A DNA stretch of 64,000 nucleotides from JAABRU01 sp050180235 (GCA_050180235.1 JBFXEJ010000017.1:1-64000), one strand, 5' to 3'; numbered from the stretch's first letter, positions 34,256 to 43,137 are shown. The notes: a model not told the origin generated them from the sequence alone. Made by a program: numbers and translations.

Positions 34256-34735
34256 TTACTGATGACAGGAAAGAGAGGTGGGAAGTCCGGGCTCAGTGCT
34301 CTTCGTCCGGTTCCGGAGAAAACATCTGATAAATTCTGAATCTATTCTTGGACTCAGGAAAATATCCCCGCTGTAAACAGCGCGGACGGCTTTGACGATA
34401 TTCAGGCTCAGGCAGGGTTTGACCAGATATGCTGATGCTCCGGTCATAAAGGCCTCATACACATATGCATCATTTTTATGGATGGAAAGAATCACAAACA
34501 GCGTTTTCATGCCGTTTTTCCGTATCTGACGGATGACGTCCAATCCGTTCATTACCGGCATGACAATATCCGTCAGCACAACATCCGGGTTGTGTTTTTG
34601 GATTTTTCCGACAGCCTCCTTTCCATCGGCAGCCTCATCCACAACTTCCATGTCTTTCTGATATTCCAAAGTCTTCCGAATCCATGTTCTTACAATTTCA
34701 TGATCATCGGCAATCAGAACTCTGATTTTTTTCAT
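34256..34735 (-). CDS. Truncated NarL-type response regulator (receiver only)
   Basis: A 159-residue receiver: IADDHEIVRTWI, the Asp in VVLTDIVMPVMNG, LSIHKND and LVKPCLS are the usual sites. Compared with the full NarL-type regulator at 34864-35535 it matches through the linker (SPRIDSEFIRCFLRNR), then diverges to GLPTSLSCHQ and stops where the LuxR helix-turn-helix should begin. No DNA-binding domain can be found downstream in any frame that I checked. It probably arose by duplication and truncation and may act as a phosphate sink or be non-functional. Confidence 0.85.
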   Translation of the reverse strand: MKKIRVLIADDHEIVRTWIRKTLEYQKDMEVVDEAADGKEAVGKIQKHNPDVVLTDIVMPVMNGLDVIRQIRKNGMKTLFVILSIHKNDAYVYEAFMTGASAYLVKPCLSLNIVKAVRAVYSGDIFLSPRIDSEFIRCFLRNRTKSTEPGLPTSLSCHQ

Positions 34736-34863
34736 TCTGTCTCCCGCAGTATTCCGGTTTATCCCTGTCAGAATCTAAAGTATGAAAGGAGATAAATCAA
34801 TTGGGAGGAAAAAGTATTCAGAGGTAGTCTTTTCCTACTGTCTGACGGTTCTCCGCGGGGAAG

Positions 34864-35535
34864 TTACTCCTCTTCCCATAATTCGGGGCCGATGAGACCA
34901 ATTTTGATGGCGTATTTCACCATGGCGACCATATTGTGGATATCCAGTTTTTTCATTGTATTGGCCCGGTGCTTTTCCACGGTTTTGGAGCTGATGCACA
35001 GAATATCCGCAATCTCGGCACTGGATTTTCCCTCCACCAGGAGACGGAAAACCTGCTGCTCCCGTTCGGACAGAAGATCATATCCGCTGACCGGGGGTTT
35101 TTCGTTCCGGCTTTTGAGAAAATTCATGATGAGTTTGGAATTGATTTTGGAACTGAGATAATATTCGCCCCGGTGAACCGAACGGATAGCCTCCAGCACA
35201 TCAGATGTGGGGGATGCTTTAAGCACATACCCCATGGCACCCGCTGTCAGTGCCTGGTGGACATAGGCATCTTTTTTGTGCATGGACAGCAGCACGACCT
35301 GTGTTTCGGGAACAGCCTCCCGGATCAGGGCCACGGCTTCCAGTCCGTTGAGTTCCGGCATCTGAATGTCCAGAAGAGCCACATTCGGACGGAGGGTTTT
35401 GACTTTTTTTACGGCCTTCATCCCGTCATCTGCCGTATCCAGAACCTTCATGTCCGGCTGTTCCTCAATGAGTTTGCGAAGCCCTTCCCTTACAACCGAA
35501 TGATCGTCCGCTATCACCACATTTATTGTATCCAT
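34864..35535 (-). CDS. NarL/FixJ-type response regulator
   Basis: A 223-residue two-component regulator. The receiver contains IADDHSVVREGL, phosphoryl-accepting Asp in VALLDIQMPELNG, SMHKKD and VLKASPT. The C-terminal LuxR-type helix-turn-helix is LSEREQQVFRLLVEGKSSAEI followed by CISSKTVEKHRANTMKKL. It lies just downstream of a NarX-like kinase on the same strand, with a 245-base gap full of repeats, and is its likely partner. Confidence 0.94.
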   Translation of the reverse strand: MDTINVVIADDHSVVREGLRKLIEEQPDMKVLDTADDGMKAVKKVKTLRPNVALLDIQMPELNGLEAVALIREAVPETQVVLLSMHKKDAYVHQALTAGAMGYVLKASPTSDVLEAIRSVHRGEYYLSSKINSKLIMNFLKSRNEKPPVSGYDLLSEREQQVFRLLVEGKSSAEIADILCISSKTVEKHRANTMKKLDIHNMVAMVKYAIKIGLIGPELWEEE

Positions 35536-35561
35536 TGTATCCTCCCTTTAATCAGTGTTCA

Positions 35562-35779
35562 GTTATCAGTTATCAGTTATCAGTTATCAGTTGGGCAGGA
35601 TTCAGGAGGCAGAGGGTCAGAAAAATAACTACTGAACACTGATACCAATTCGCCATTGAAAATATACTTATGAAACACACCCCGGCCCATCTCAGGAGGG
35701 AATTTTCTGAAAAAAATCAATAAAGAATTGTTATGATAACTGAACACTGATAACTGACAACTGAACACTGATAACTGAA
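35562..35779. repeat. Tandem and inverted CAGTTAT repeats flanking a family B element
   Basis: ATCAGTT is repeated about five times in tandem from 35562 to 35592. The complementary AACTGAACACTGATAACTGA motif occurs at 35728-35778. Between them lies the family B copy at 35642-35734. The block separates the NarX-like kinase from its regulator. Confidence 0.6.
35642..35734. repeat. Family B element, uninterrupted
   Basis: ATACCAATTCGCCATTGA starts a 93-bp copy closely related to that at 33769 but lacking the family A insertion. It shows the empty-site sequence (TGAAAAAAATCAAT). The right end has degenerated to AAGAATTGTTAT. Confidence 0.7.
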
Positions 35780-37105
35780 TTAAGAAACCGGCAGTTCCGC
35801 ACGGATGGTGGTTCCCCTGTTTTTTTCTGAGCGGATATCAAGGCTGCCTTTCACTGAAACCACCCTTTCCCGCATACCGATAAGCCCGATGCCGCCGGAA
35901 CGTCCGGCAGGATTAAATCCCACACCGTCATCCCTTATCATCAGAATGACCCTGGGATAACTGTAGGTCAGCATCACATTCACCGTCTGTGCTTTGGAAT
36001 GTTTGACAATATTGTTCATACTTTCCTGGAAAATCCTGTAAAGGATCAGTTCAAACTCCGGTGTCACCCGTTTTTTGAATCCTATGGCCTGAAAATTCAC
36101 CTGTATCTCCTGCTGCTGTTCCATAAATTCTTTCACATACCATTCCAGAGTGGGAACAAGACCCAGATCATCGAGCAGATCCGGCCGCAGATCAGATGAA
36201 ATGCTTCGGATTCTGTCACCAAGCTGCTCTATCAGATCAATAAGCCGTTCAAAACTCTCTTTCCGGACTTCAGGCCGTTCCGGCACGGAATTCCACAGGG
36301 TTTCAACTCCCATATGAAGCGCTGCCAGGGTCTGTCCGAATTCATCATGCAGATCACGGGCCAGTTTTTTCTGTGCGTCCTCTGTGCCGCTGATGAGTTT
36401 TCCGGAAAGATAGCGGATTTCCTTTTCAGCGCGTTCGCGCTCCCTTATTTCTTTTTCCAGCCGTTCATTGGCATTTGCCAGATCAACAGAATGCTTTTTT
36501 TCCAGTTCATTGATTTTCTGCAGGGCTTCAACCATTTTGTTGTAAGAATGGGCAATTTCCCCTGTGTCTTCATCATCGGGGATATCCATATCCATATGAT
36601 CGGGAAAATCTTCTTCTGTCAGCCCCTCTCCGCTGCCATCCTTTCCCGGTTCCCCGGCTTTCTGAAGAAATTCGGATATTCTGCCAAAAGACCCGGAATC
36701 TCCCCTGCTGTCATTTTCCTTTTCGGGCTGCAGGGCATGCATACCGTTTTCTTCTTCAGGCAGGGGGATAACCGGATGTTCCGGAAAACCGAAGGTGCTG
36801 ATAAAATATTTCAGAGAGAACAGAAGTGTAAAAACCGCCACACCCAGCAGCAGAAGCAGTATGGCCGACAATAACTGCTTCTGCCGTTTTTTTGCCAGAA
36901 AACTGATTTCCGCATCCAGTTGCTCCTCTGACACTGCCCCGGATTCAATCCCGTAAGCTTTTTCATGGACAAGTGTCCTGAATTCGCTGACCAGTGCACG
37001 GGTTTCATGCAGAAGTGCACATACAGACAGGAGCAGAAAAAGGGATAATGCCAGGAGGCAGCGGATGCCGGCTTCCGATCTGATCCATTGTTTCAAAGCA
37101 GTCAT
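35780..37105 (-). CDS. NarX-type sensor histidine kinase
   Basis: A 441-residue membrane kinase. Transmembrane helices lie at about 14-34 and 78-103, with a short periplasmic loop. An acidic cytoplasmic linker (about 115-185), a HAMP-like/coiled-coil segment (SYNKMVEALQKINELEKKHS) and the HisKA_3 domain follow (ARDLHDEFGQTLAALHMGVE, His near 262). HATPase motifs are IVKHSKA, MIRDDGVGFNP and GGIGLIGMRERV. The NarX/DegS-like architecture pairs with the NarL-type regulator encoded next. The signal is unknown. Confidence 0.93.
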   Translation of the reverse strand: MTALKQWIRSEAGIRCLLALSLFLLLSVCALLHETRALVSEFRTLVHEKAYGIESGAVSEEQLDAEISFLAKKRQKQLLSAILLLLLGVAVFTLLFSLKYFISTFGFPEHPVIPLPEEENGMHALQPEKENDSRGDSGSFGRISEFLQKAGEPGKDGSGEGLTEEDFPDHMDMDIPDDEDTGEIAHSYNKMVEALQKINELEKKHSVDLANANERLEKEIRERERAEKEIRYLSGKLISGTEDAQKKLARDLHDEFGQTLAALHMGVETLWNSVPERPEVRKESFERLIDLIEQLGDRIRSISSDLRPDLLDDLGLVPTLEWYVKEFMEQQQEIQVNFQAIGFKKRVTPEFELILYRIFQESMNNIVKHSKAQTVNVMLTYSYPRVILMIRDDGVGFNPAGRSGGIGLIGMRERVVSVKGSLDIRSEKNRGTTIRAELPVS

Positions 37106-37848
37106 TATCCTCCTGTAAAAATCTTAGGCGATTTCTATGAAAAAATGTACCATCATTGTAGGGTGGGCACGGCTTTTTGTGCCCACCCTACAAAAAACGG
37201 TATAATCATTAATGGAAATCACCTTAAATCCGGAATCTTGCCCCCTAACCTCCGGACAGCCTGACTGAAAGTCTGGCAGGGACGCAGTTCATAACGCCAA
37301 GGGAATTGCAGTGCATTGTTTCAGCTAAAACTGCCGGTGTATTTCACGGCAGTAACTGATTCTGAAATTCCCCCCTGCCGGAAAATTTTCCGGAATTCTG
37401 TGTTCATTTAAAGAGATTTGTCTTTTGTTTCAGGCCCGGAAACAGGGCAGTCAGAAAATACGGTTTCAACTTTATTACATATTTACAGCAAAAGTCAAGA
37501 TTTCCGCTGCCCCTGACCGGTTTTTTGCATGAACCGGGGAAATACCGGATAATTGCATTAATGCAGATACCAATCTGCAGAAATATGTTGACGGAAATTC
37601 TGATACCGGAAATAATAGACCCTGCCGGAAACAGAAAAGCGGCACAGGCCTCCTTCCGGAGTTGCGGATCATGAACAGACCGGATGTATATTCTGCCTTG
37701 TTTCAGTGCAGACTGCAAGAAAATATTTGCCAAAAAATCTTTGGGACTGTAAAGAACGCCAAATTCATCATGGAGACAAAAGCGGTTTTTTTGGTGAAGA
37801 CACTGCTGTTTCCGTCATTTGAAGGGTTGGGGAGATGCAGAGGGGAAA
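37106..37848. other. Intergenic region upstream of ruvC
   Basis: About 740 bases with a family C element (37124-37227), a GACTGAAAGTC-type palindrome near 37264, and otherwise no recognisable gene. The ruvC promoter must lie near its right end. Confidence 0.45.
37124..37227. repeat. Family C element with GGGTGGGCACGG palindrome
   Basis: The ends TTAGGCGATTTCTATGAAA and AATGGAAATCACCTTAA are inverted repeats. The core TAGGGTGGGCACGGC and GTGCCCACCCTA is a hairpin around a short loop. The copy at 40221-40362 has the same ends and core plus a second palindrome. Confidence 0.72.
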
Positions 37849-38346
37849 ATGATCACGGTTATCGGAGTGGATCCCGGACTTGCCGCAACCGGTGTGGGGC
37901 TGGTCAGGGGAAACGGATCTGAAATTGCAGATTTTTCATACGGAAGTATCAGCACATCCCCGGACTGTCCCCTGCCCGGACGGCTGGATCATATTTTTGT
38001 GAAACTGATGTCTGTGCTGAGTGATGAAAAGCCGGATCTGATGGTGGTGGAGGATGTCTTTTCCCTGGACAGATATCCGAAATCCGGGATCATTCTGGGA
38101 AAGGTTTCGGGCGTGATTCTGCTGGCCGGATGCCGTGCGGAAATACCGGTGACAGAAATACCGGTGCGGGAAGCCAAAAAGGTGCTGACCGGAAACGGAA
38201 ATGCGGACAAGGTTCAACTGGAAAAATCCGTGCGCCACCGCCTTAATGCGGTCAGCATCATCAAACCTTTTCACGCTTCCGATGCGCTTGCACTTGCGAT
38301 TATCGGTTTCTTCCGGTATAAAAGTCTTTGCTGCCCTTCCCGGTGA
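37849..38346 (+). CDS. ruvC: Holliday junction endonuclease RuvC
   Basis: A 165-residue RuvC resolvase, which cleaves Holliday junctions during recombination repair. The catalytic acidic residues are visible: Asp in GVDPGLAATGVG (residue 7), Glu in VVEDVF, and HASDALALAI at the C-terminus. The ATG at 37849 follows AGAGGGGAAA and places VIGVDPG at the usual position. Its normal partners ruvA and ruvB are not adjacent. The start region differs from typical RuvC only in a slightly divergent central loop (SLDRYPKSGIILGKVSG). Confidence 0.94.
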   Translation: MITVIGVDPGLAATGVGLVRGNGSEIADFSYGSISTSPDCPLPGRLDHIFVKLMSVLSDEKPDLMVVEDVFSLDRYPKSGIILGKVSGVILLAGCRAEIPVTEIPVREAKKVLTGNGNADKVQLEKSVRHRLNAVSIIKPFHASDALALAIIGFFRYKSLCCPSR

Positions 38347-38575
38347 ATCCGGATATGAGCGCAGAGCGGAGCAGATAAAAAAACGGGAAAAAGGGATGGT
38401 ACATATTTCCGGAAACATATTTTCACCCGGCACGGATTGAAAAAAGCAGAAAATACCCTTTGAAATCTGACTCACCGGGAGCTTCAGTCTGCTGCATGGG
38501 AAAAATATATTTCCGGAAACCTGTATATTGTGTCTGCGGGTTATTCTTATAGATTTCTTAAAAAAAGGAGGAAAG

Positions 38576-39304
38576 ATGATAAGAATCTGTGTATTAATGC
38601 TGTCTCTGTTTTTTTCCTGTCTGGCTGTGTCCGGATGCGGTATGGGCAAAACAGTGAAGAAACCGCAGGTCAATGCGGAAGCCCGCAAAATTGCAGCAGC
38701 TTACGGTATCGGAAATTTCAGCAGGATAGAGGCCATCCGCTATACCTGCAATCTCCATATCAGGAACAGGCACATACAGCGGAGCTGGATATGGGAACCT
38801 GATAAAAACTGGGTGACATACAAAGGGAACAGTCCCGGCGGGGAGCAGACAGAGTTTGCATACAGCCGCTCGGAAAAAGACAGGGCAGTTTTTGATGACA
38901 GGGTGGATAAGTGGTTTGCAAGCGATCAGAACTGGCTGCTTTTTCCCTTTCACCTGGAATGGGACGGTGCGGAAATCGTATCGGACGGATCCCACCCCCT
39001 TCCCATTCCGCCCGGAGATGCCCGGCGGCTTACGGTGAGGTATCCTCCGGAAAGCGGATATACTGCCGGAGATATATATGAACTGTATTACGGACCGGAC
39101 TATGTGATCCGGCAGTGGGTTTACAGAAAACGCGGTTCGGAAAAACCCACACGGATTACCACTTGGGAGGAACATGCAAAAGCCGGGCCGATTCTGGTTT
39201 CACTCACACGCAATGATGATGAGGGCAGATTCCGGCTCTGGTTTTCGGGTGTTGCAGTCAGGCTCAGGGGGAGCACCGTATGGCTGCCTGCACTGATTTA
39301 CTGA
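38576..39304 (+). CDS. Putative lipoprotein of unknown function
   Basis: A 242-residue protein with a signal peptide ending in a lipobox (LAVSGC), so an outer- or inner-membrane lipoprotein. The mature part is rich in Trp, Tyr and charged residues (WIWEPDKNWVTYKG, DKWFASDQNWLLFPFHLEWD) and appears beta-sheet-rich; the pattern recalls LolA-like or outer-membrane-lipoprotein-sorting folds, but I cannot confirm this. AAAGGAGG lies upstream of the ATG at 38576. Confidence 0.8.
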   Translation: MIRICVLMLSLFFSCLAVSGCGMGKTVKKPQVNAEARKIAAAYGIGNFSRIEAIRYTCNLHIRNRHIQRSWIWEPDKNWVTYKGNSPGGEQTEFAYSRSEKDRAVFDDRVDKWFASDQNWLLFPFHLEWDGAEIVSDGSHPLPIPPGDARRLTVRYPPESGYTAGDIYELYYGPDYVIRQWVYRKRGSEKPTRITTWEEHAKAGPILVSLTRNDDEGRFRLWFSGVAVRLRGSTVWLPALIY

Positions 39305-39450
39305 TCCTTCCGGAAACATTTTTTCGGATGTATGAATGATCATGCTTATATTTTGGATTGATATATATTTATTTTTCCGCTAAATTATATTTTTGCGGAT
39401 AAAGATGAAACATTTTTCCCGGATTTTTTTCAAACCGAAATCGAGATAAT

Positions 39451-40182
39451 ATGCCGAAGATCGCTATATCGGGCAGAACAGACATGGGTCTCAAACGCTC
39501 GAACAATGAAGATGCCTTTATCGTGAAACCGGAGCTCAGTTTCTGTCTTGTGGCAGATGGGATGGGCGGAGCAGCAGCCGGTGAACTGGCCAGCCGGTAT
39601 TTTGCAGATACCGCATACGAAGTTTTTTCCATAGGCGGGCAGCAGATTACAGAGGCGGAAATCCCCCGGCTGGTGCGCAAAGCATTCATACTGTCCAACA
39701 AAAGGATTCTGGAGCATGTGCAGGAGGAACCCGCTCACAGTGGCATGGGATGCACCGCTGAACTGATGGCTTTCTTTGACGGGGGGTATGTGCTGGGGCA
39801 TATGGGCGACAGTCGTACCTACCGTTTCAGAAACGGTGAACTCAGGCAACTGACAAAGGATCATTCCCTTGTTCAGAATCTGGTGGATCAGGGAATGATC
39901 ACCGAAGAGGAGGCCAGAATCCATTCCCACCGGAACGTTATTCTCCGGGCTGTGGGAATTGACAAAAATGTGTCTCTGGATCTGATCAGGGGAAAAACGC
40001 TTCCGGGTGATATGTATCTGATGTGTTCGGACGGTCTGACAGACATGGTGGAGGATACCCTGATTAGGGAAGTGCTGCTCAATGACATTTCCCTGCCCCA
40101 GAAAGTGGAGGGTTTTATTGAGCTGGCCAAGCTCGCGGGCGGTGCGGACAATATCACAGTGGTTCTTTCGCAGGTGATGTAA
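39451..40182 (+). CDS. PP2C-type serine/threonine protein phosphatase
   Basis: A 243-residue Stp1/PrpC-like phosphatase that removes phosphate from Ser/Thr of proteins with Mn/Mg. Metal-binding motifs are present: SNNEDAFIV, LVADGMGGAAAGE, GCTAELMAF, LGHMGDSRTYRF, LMCSDGLTDMV and AGGADNITVVL. All conserved Asp residues seem intact. No Ser/Thr kinase gene is adjacent. Confidence 0.95.
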   Translation: MPKIAISGRTDMGLKRSNNEDAFIVKPELSFCLVADGMGGAAAGELASRYFADTAYEVFSIGGQQITEAEIPRLVRKAFILSNKRILEHVQEEPAHSGMGCTAELMAFFDGGYVLGHMGDSRTYRFRNGELRQLTKDHSLVQNLVDQGMITEEEARIHSHRNVILRAVGIDKNVSLDLIRGKTLPGDMYLMCSDGLTDMVEDTLIREVLLNDISLPQKVEGFIELAKLAGGADNITVVLSQVM

Positions 40183-40551
40183 TTCCGCTTTTTCCTGTTC
40201 CCTGCTTTTTTTAATGCCATTTAGGCGATTTCCATGAAAAAATGTACCATCATTGCAGGGTGGGCACGGCTTTTTGTGCCCACAGTTTCAGCAGGACGGC
40301 GGGCACAGAAAGCCGTGCCCGCCCTACGAAAAACGTTATAATCATTAATGGAAATCACCTTATGGCAGGCCGGAGCGCCAAACGGAAAGTTTGGCAAACA
40401 TGGCAGTCTCCGAATTTTCAGTCTGAAACACCATCTACCAGCCGTCACACCGGATTTTGCCGGAATGACGCAGACTGACTTTTGCCGTTAGACCGCTGGA
40501 ATGGATGGGGAACAAATCTGACAATCCGGCAAATAAATGAGGACATATAAA
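40183..40551. other. Intergenic region with a family C element
   Basis: About 370 bases holding the family C element 40221-40362, a GCCAAACGGAAAGTTTGGC palindrome near 40378 and a REP-like fragment (about 40441-40475). No gene is seen. Confidence 0.5.
40221..40362. repeat. Family C element (larger variant)
   Basis: The ends TTAGGCGATTTCCATGAAA and AATGGAAATCACCTTA match 37124-37227. The interior has two successive palindromic cores, GGGTGGGCACGGC and GCGGGCACAGAAAGCCGTGCCC, making it 142 bp. Confidence 0.72.
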
Positions 40552-41511
40552 ATGATTCTGAAAAAACTTGGCAAAACAGATATTGGGATCAGCGCTGTTG
40601 TTATGGGAACCTGGCAGGCAGGCCGGGCCATGTGGGCTGATATTGAGGATACGGAAACCGAACGGGCCATGCAGACGGCTTTTGATGCAGGAGTCACCAC
40701 TTTTGACACTGCCACGGTTTACGGAGACGGGCATTCAGAGCAGGTTCTTGGCAAAGCCCTGCGCAGTGTGAGGCCGCAGGCAGTCATTGCCACCAAAGTC
40801 TTTCCACATTCCCTGGCATATGAAAAGGTTTTCAAAGCATGTCACAAATCCCTGAAGGATCTGGGAACAGATTATATAGATCTGTACCAGATTCACTGGC
40901 CATCCGGTTCCTTTGGCAGCAAAAAGGTTCCCATAGAGGAAAGCATGTCTGCCCTGAACAGGCTGAAAGAGGAGGGCAAAATCCGGGCCATCGGGGTTTC
41001 CAATTTTTCCCGTGAGCAGATTGCCGAAGCCTCAAAGTACGGTCAGATTGACAGTCTGCAGCCTCCGTATTCCCTTTTCTGGCGTCATGCGGAAAAAGAT
41101 GCCATGCCGTACTGCACAGAAAACAGCATTTCCATCCTGGCATATTCATCTATGGCACAGGGAATCCTTACCGGAAAATTCGGCCCGGATCATCAGTTTG
41201 CCAAAGGGGATCACCGTGCCAAAAACCGGCTTTTTCTTCCGGAAAATTTTGCAAGGATTCAGGAGGCTTTGGCAAAACTTCGGCCCATTGCAGCCCGGAA
41301 CCGTCTCAGTCTCGGACAACTGGCCCTGGCCTGGGTCATATCACATCCAAACGCGTGCGCAATTGCCGGAGCAAGAAACGCGGAACAGGCCGTGCAGAAT
41401 GCAAAGGCAGGATCAGTGTCCCTGTCTGAAGAGGATTTGGCGGAAATGGACAGCATTGGCCGCATTGTCACCGATTATCTGGATGATGATCCGGTTTTGT
41501 GGAAATGGTAA
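40552..41511 (+). CDS. Aldo/keto reductase
   Basis: A 319-residue NAD(P)H-dependent oxidoreductase with a TIM-barrel fold. The catalytic tetrad and cofactor sites are visible: DTATVYGDGHSEQVLGKAL (Asp/Tyr), IATKVFPHS (Lys), LYQIHWPSG (His), and the C-terminal NADP site GARNAEQAVQNA. IRAIGVSNFSREQ is the family pattern. The ATG at 40552 follows a GAGGA sequence. The substrate is unknown. It stands alone. Confidence 0.93.
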   Translation: MILKKLGKTDIGISAVVMGTWQAGRAMWADIEDTETERAMQTAFDAGVTTFDTATVYGDGHSEQVLGKALRSVRPQAVIATKVFPHSLAYEKVFKACHKSLKDLGTDYIDLYQIHWPSGSFGSKKVPIEESMSALNRLKEEGKIRAIGVSNFSREQIAEASKYGQIDSLQPPYSLFWRHAEKDAMPYCTENSISILAYSSMAQGILTGKFGPDHQFAKGDHRAKNRLFLPENFARIQEALAKLRPIAARNRLSLGQLALAWVISHPNACAIAGARNAEQAVQNAKAGSVSLSEEDLAEMDSIGRIVTDYLDDDPVLWKW

Positions 41512-41513
41512 TT

Positions 41514-41628
41514 GATAGTGGGACTTTTTATACTGACAAAGTAGGGGTATGGCCTGCCACTGCCCTGTGAATCCGGGGCAACCGCAGGGGTTGCCCCTAC
41601 GGTAATCAGTATCAAAAGTACCATTACC
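41514..41628. repeat. Diverged family A-like element
   Basis: GATAGTGGGACTTTTTATACTGA and the inverse of TCAGTATCAAAAGTACCATTACC match at about 19 of 23 positions and resemble family A ends. The interior is different, with a GGGCAACCGCAGGGGTTGCCC palindrome. No target duplication is visible. It begins 3 bases after the aldo/keto reductase stop. Confidence 0.55.
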
Positions 41629-41741
41629 AACTTTTGTTTTTTGGATGTGCATAAATTTTTTCTATGATGTGGAGGTTATTGACGAAAAATGTCCATATGT
41701 TATATTCTAAACCTCATAGGATTTTACCGTTTTCTCTCGTA

Positions 41742-41797
41742 TGATAACACTAAGTTCAGGGGCGGCGATAGCCGTCCCCTGCAACGCTGGGTTATGT
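41742..41797 (-). other. Integron attC recombination site (cassette 3)
   Basis: On the minus strand: R'' ACATAAC, then TTGCAGGGGACGGC, loop TATC, GCCGCCCCTGAA, and R' GTTATCA. The arms at 41755-41766 and 41771-41784 pair except for two extrahelical bases (41775 and 41782). R'' is the exact complement of GTTATGT, the cassette's 5' core at 42450-42456. At 56 bp it is the compact form of an attC site. Confidence 0.88.
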
Positions 41798-42455
41798 TTT
41801 TTTCTGATTATTAAGGTTAATCTCTTATTCCTGAAACTACCTGTAATGCCCTGATTGCCTCTTCCAATCCTATCTTATCATCACCGTTAACATCCCATCT
41901 TGCTCTTTCGGTCTTTACGGCTTCTTCGCATGGACTTGGCAAAGGCTGTCCCGTTTCGACATAGGTTTTCGTAATATTGCCTTCAGAATCAAGCAGTTCA
42001 ATTTTTATAACTTTGCAAAGCCAGTATGTCTGTTCTTCATAAGGCCAAATTGTTGCATTTTGCTTTTCAACCGTGCAAAGTAAGTTTGCTTTATGGTTTC
42101 CTGGTTCTATCTGAGCGTTAATGAGTTCTCCGGCAAAACCCTTTGTTACATAAAAATTGATTTCTCCGGAATTACTATGCCCGTAATGTAATTCAATGTA
42201 ATAATCGCCATTTTTACTTTTCACATAGAAGGTGTAAATAACAGGATTAAATTCATCTACTTTTCTGAAATCAGGCTGAAAAGTTGCACCATCAAAATAT
42301 ACTGTAGTTCCTTCATAATTTTCAGGTGAAAAATTAACCTGTTCCATTGTGGGGTTAGGATAATCCTGCCCCCAAGCCAAACCTCCAATCAACAGAATTG
42401 ATACACACAATATTAGCCTTTTCACTCTCTTCTCTCCCTTTTCTAAGAAACATAA
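41748..42455 (-). mobile_element. Integron gene cassette 3
   Basis: A 708-bp cassette bounded by TTATGT (after G at 42456) and the G of the attC core. It carries one gene reading towards attC. No integrase gene is nearby, so it is a lone CALIN-type cassette 30 kb from the other two. Confidence 0.8.
41817..42425 (-). CDS. Integron cassette gene: secreted protein with dockerin-like end
   Basis: A 202-residue secreted protein. The GTG at 42425 is chosen because GGGAGAG lies upstream and the product then starts with a signal peptide (KRLILCVSILLIGGLAWGQ). The middle (about 25-165) is beta-rich and unknown. The C-terminus ARWDVNGDDKIGLEEAIRAL is a single EF-hand/dockerin-type loop with a following helix. 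The same WDVNGD...GLEEAI style occurs in the dockerin of the M14 peptidase at 4778-6298. The longer frame upstream crosses the cassette boundary and is rejected as start. Confidence 0.8.
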   Translation of the reverse strand: MKRLILCVSILLIGGLAWGQDYPNPTMEQVNFSPENYEGTTVYFDGATFQPDFRKVDEFNPVIYTFYVKSKNGDYYIELHYGHSNSGEINFYVTKGFAGELINAQIEPGNHKANLLCTVEKQNATIWPYEEQTYWLCKVIKIELLDSEGNITKTYVETGQPLPSPCEEAVKTERARWDVNGDDKIGLEEAIRALQVVSGIRD

Positions 42456-42698
42456 CCAGTTGTTATGCGGTTTTTTTGTCTTAAAGCATGAAAAAATGCG
42501 TGTTATGCGGATAGCAACTTTCATGCCAAATAATCCGAGTCACTTACCGTTACATTAAAAAAATCAGATTTATTTTATACAGTCTCTATGAACAAGTCAA
42601 GAACAAAAGAAGATAATCCATAAGATATGCGGGTCTGATTTAAATAAAGACGGCAGTTTGTGCAGCAGAAATACAGGCAACTCATGTTATGCACCACC

Positions 42699-42769
42699 GT
42701 CATACCAACGAAAGCCGGTATCCAGAACTTCTTGAATTTAATGGATTCCAGCTTTCTCCGGAATGACGG
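42699..42769. repeat. REP-like palindromic repeat (family G)
   Basis: GTCATACCAACGAAAGCCGG and CCAGCTTTCTCCGGAATGACGG form the arms of this copy. Confidence 0.65.
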
Positions 42770-42850
42770 CTGATACTATAATATACTGATTTTTAATATA
42801 ATTACGTAACATGAAAAAATAAATCGGACAGTATGGTATATTAAAAGATT

Positions 42851-43042
42851 GGTAGTGGGACTTTTCATGCTGATTTTTTTAATATATAAATTAATATGTT
42901 ATTTATAATCAGTATAAGCAGTATCATGGATGTATCGTATAACTGTTTGTATTTATTATGTATAAACAAAAATCAGTATATTTTTGAAAATATAATAATA
43001 TTAAGCAGTTATTTTTTTGTCAGTATGTGCAGACCCACTACC
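42851..43042. mobile_element. Family A MITE, copy 2
   Basis: 192 bp with ends GGTAGTGGGACT and AGACCCACTACC and an interior nearly identical to copy 1. The flanks (AAAAGATT and CAAACCGG) do not form a target duplication, and the right side cuts into a family G repeat, so the locus was probably rearranged after insertion. Confidence 0.8.
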
Positions 43043-43046
43043 CAAA

Positions 43047-43120
43047 CCGGAATCCGGTAATGTCAGGCGTTCCGGATACCGGCTTTCGCCGGTATGACGG
43101 TGGTGGCTTAACATCAGTTA
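43047..43120. repeat. REP-like palindromic repeat (family G), left end missing
   Basis: CCGGAATCCGG and GGATACCGGCTTTCGCCGG remain, followed by the characteristic TTAACATCAGTTA tail. The left arm is cut off at the family A element. Confidence 0.65.
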
Positions 43121-43137
43121 TAATCAATCCTTCGGAT

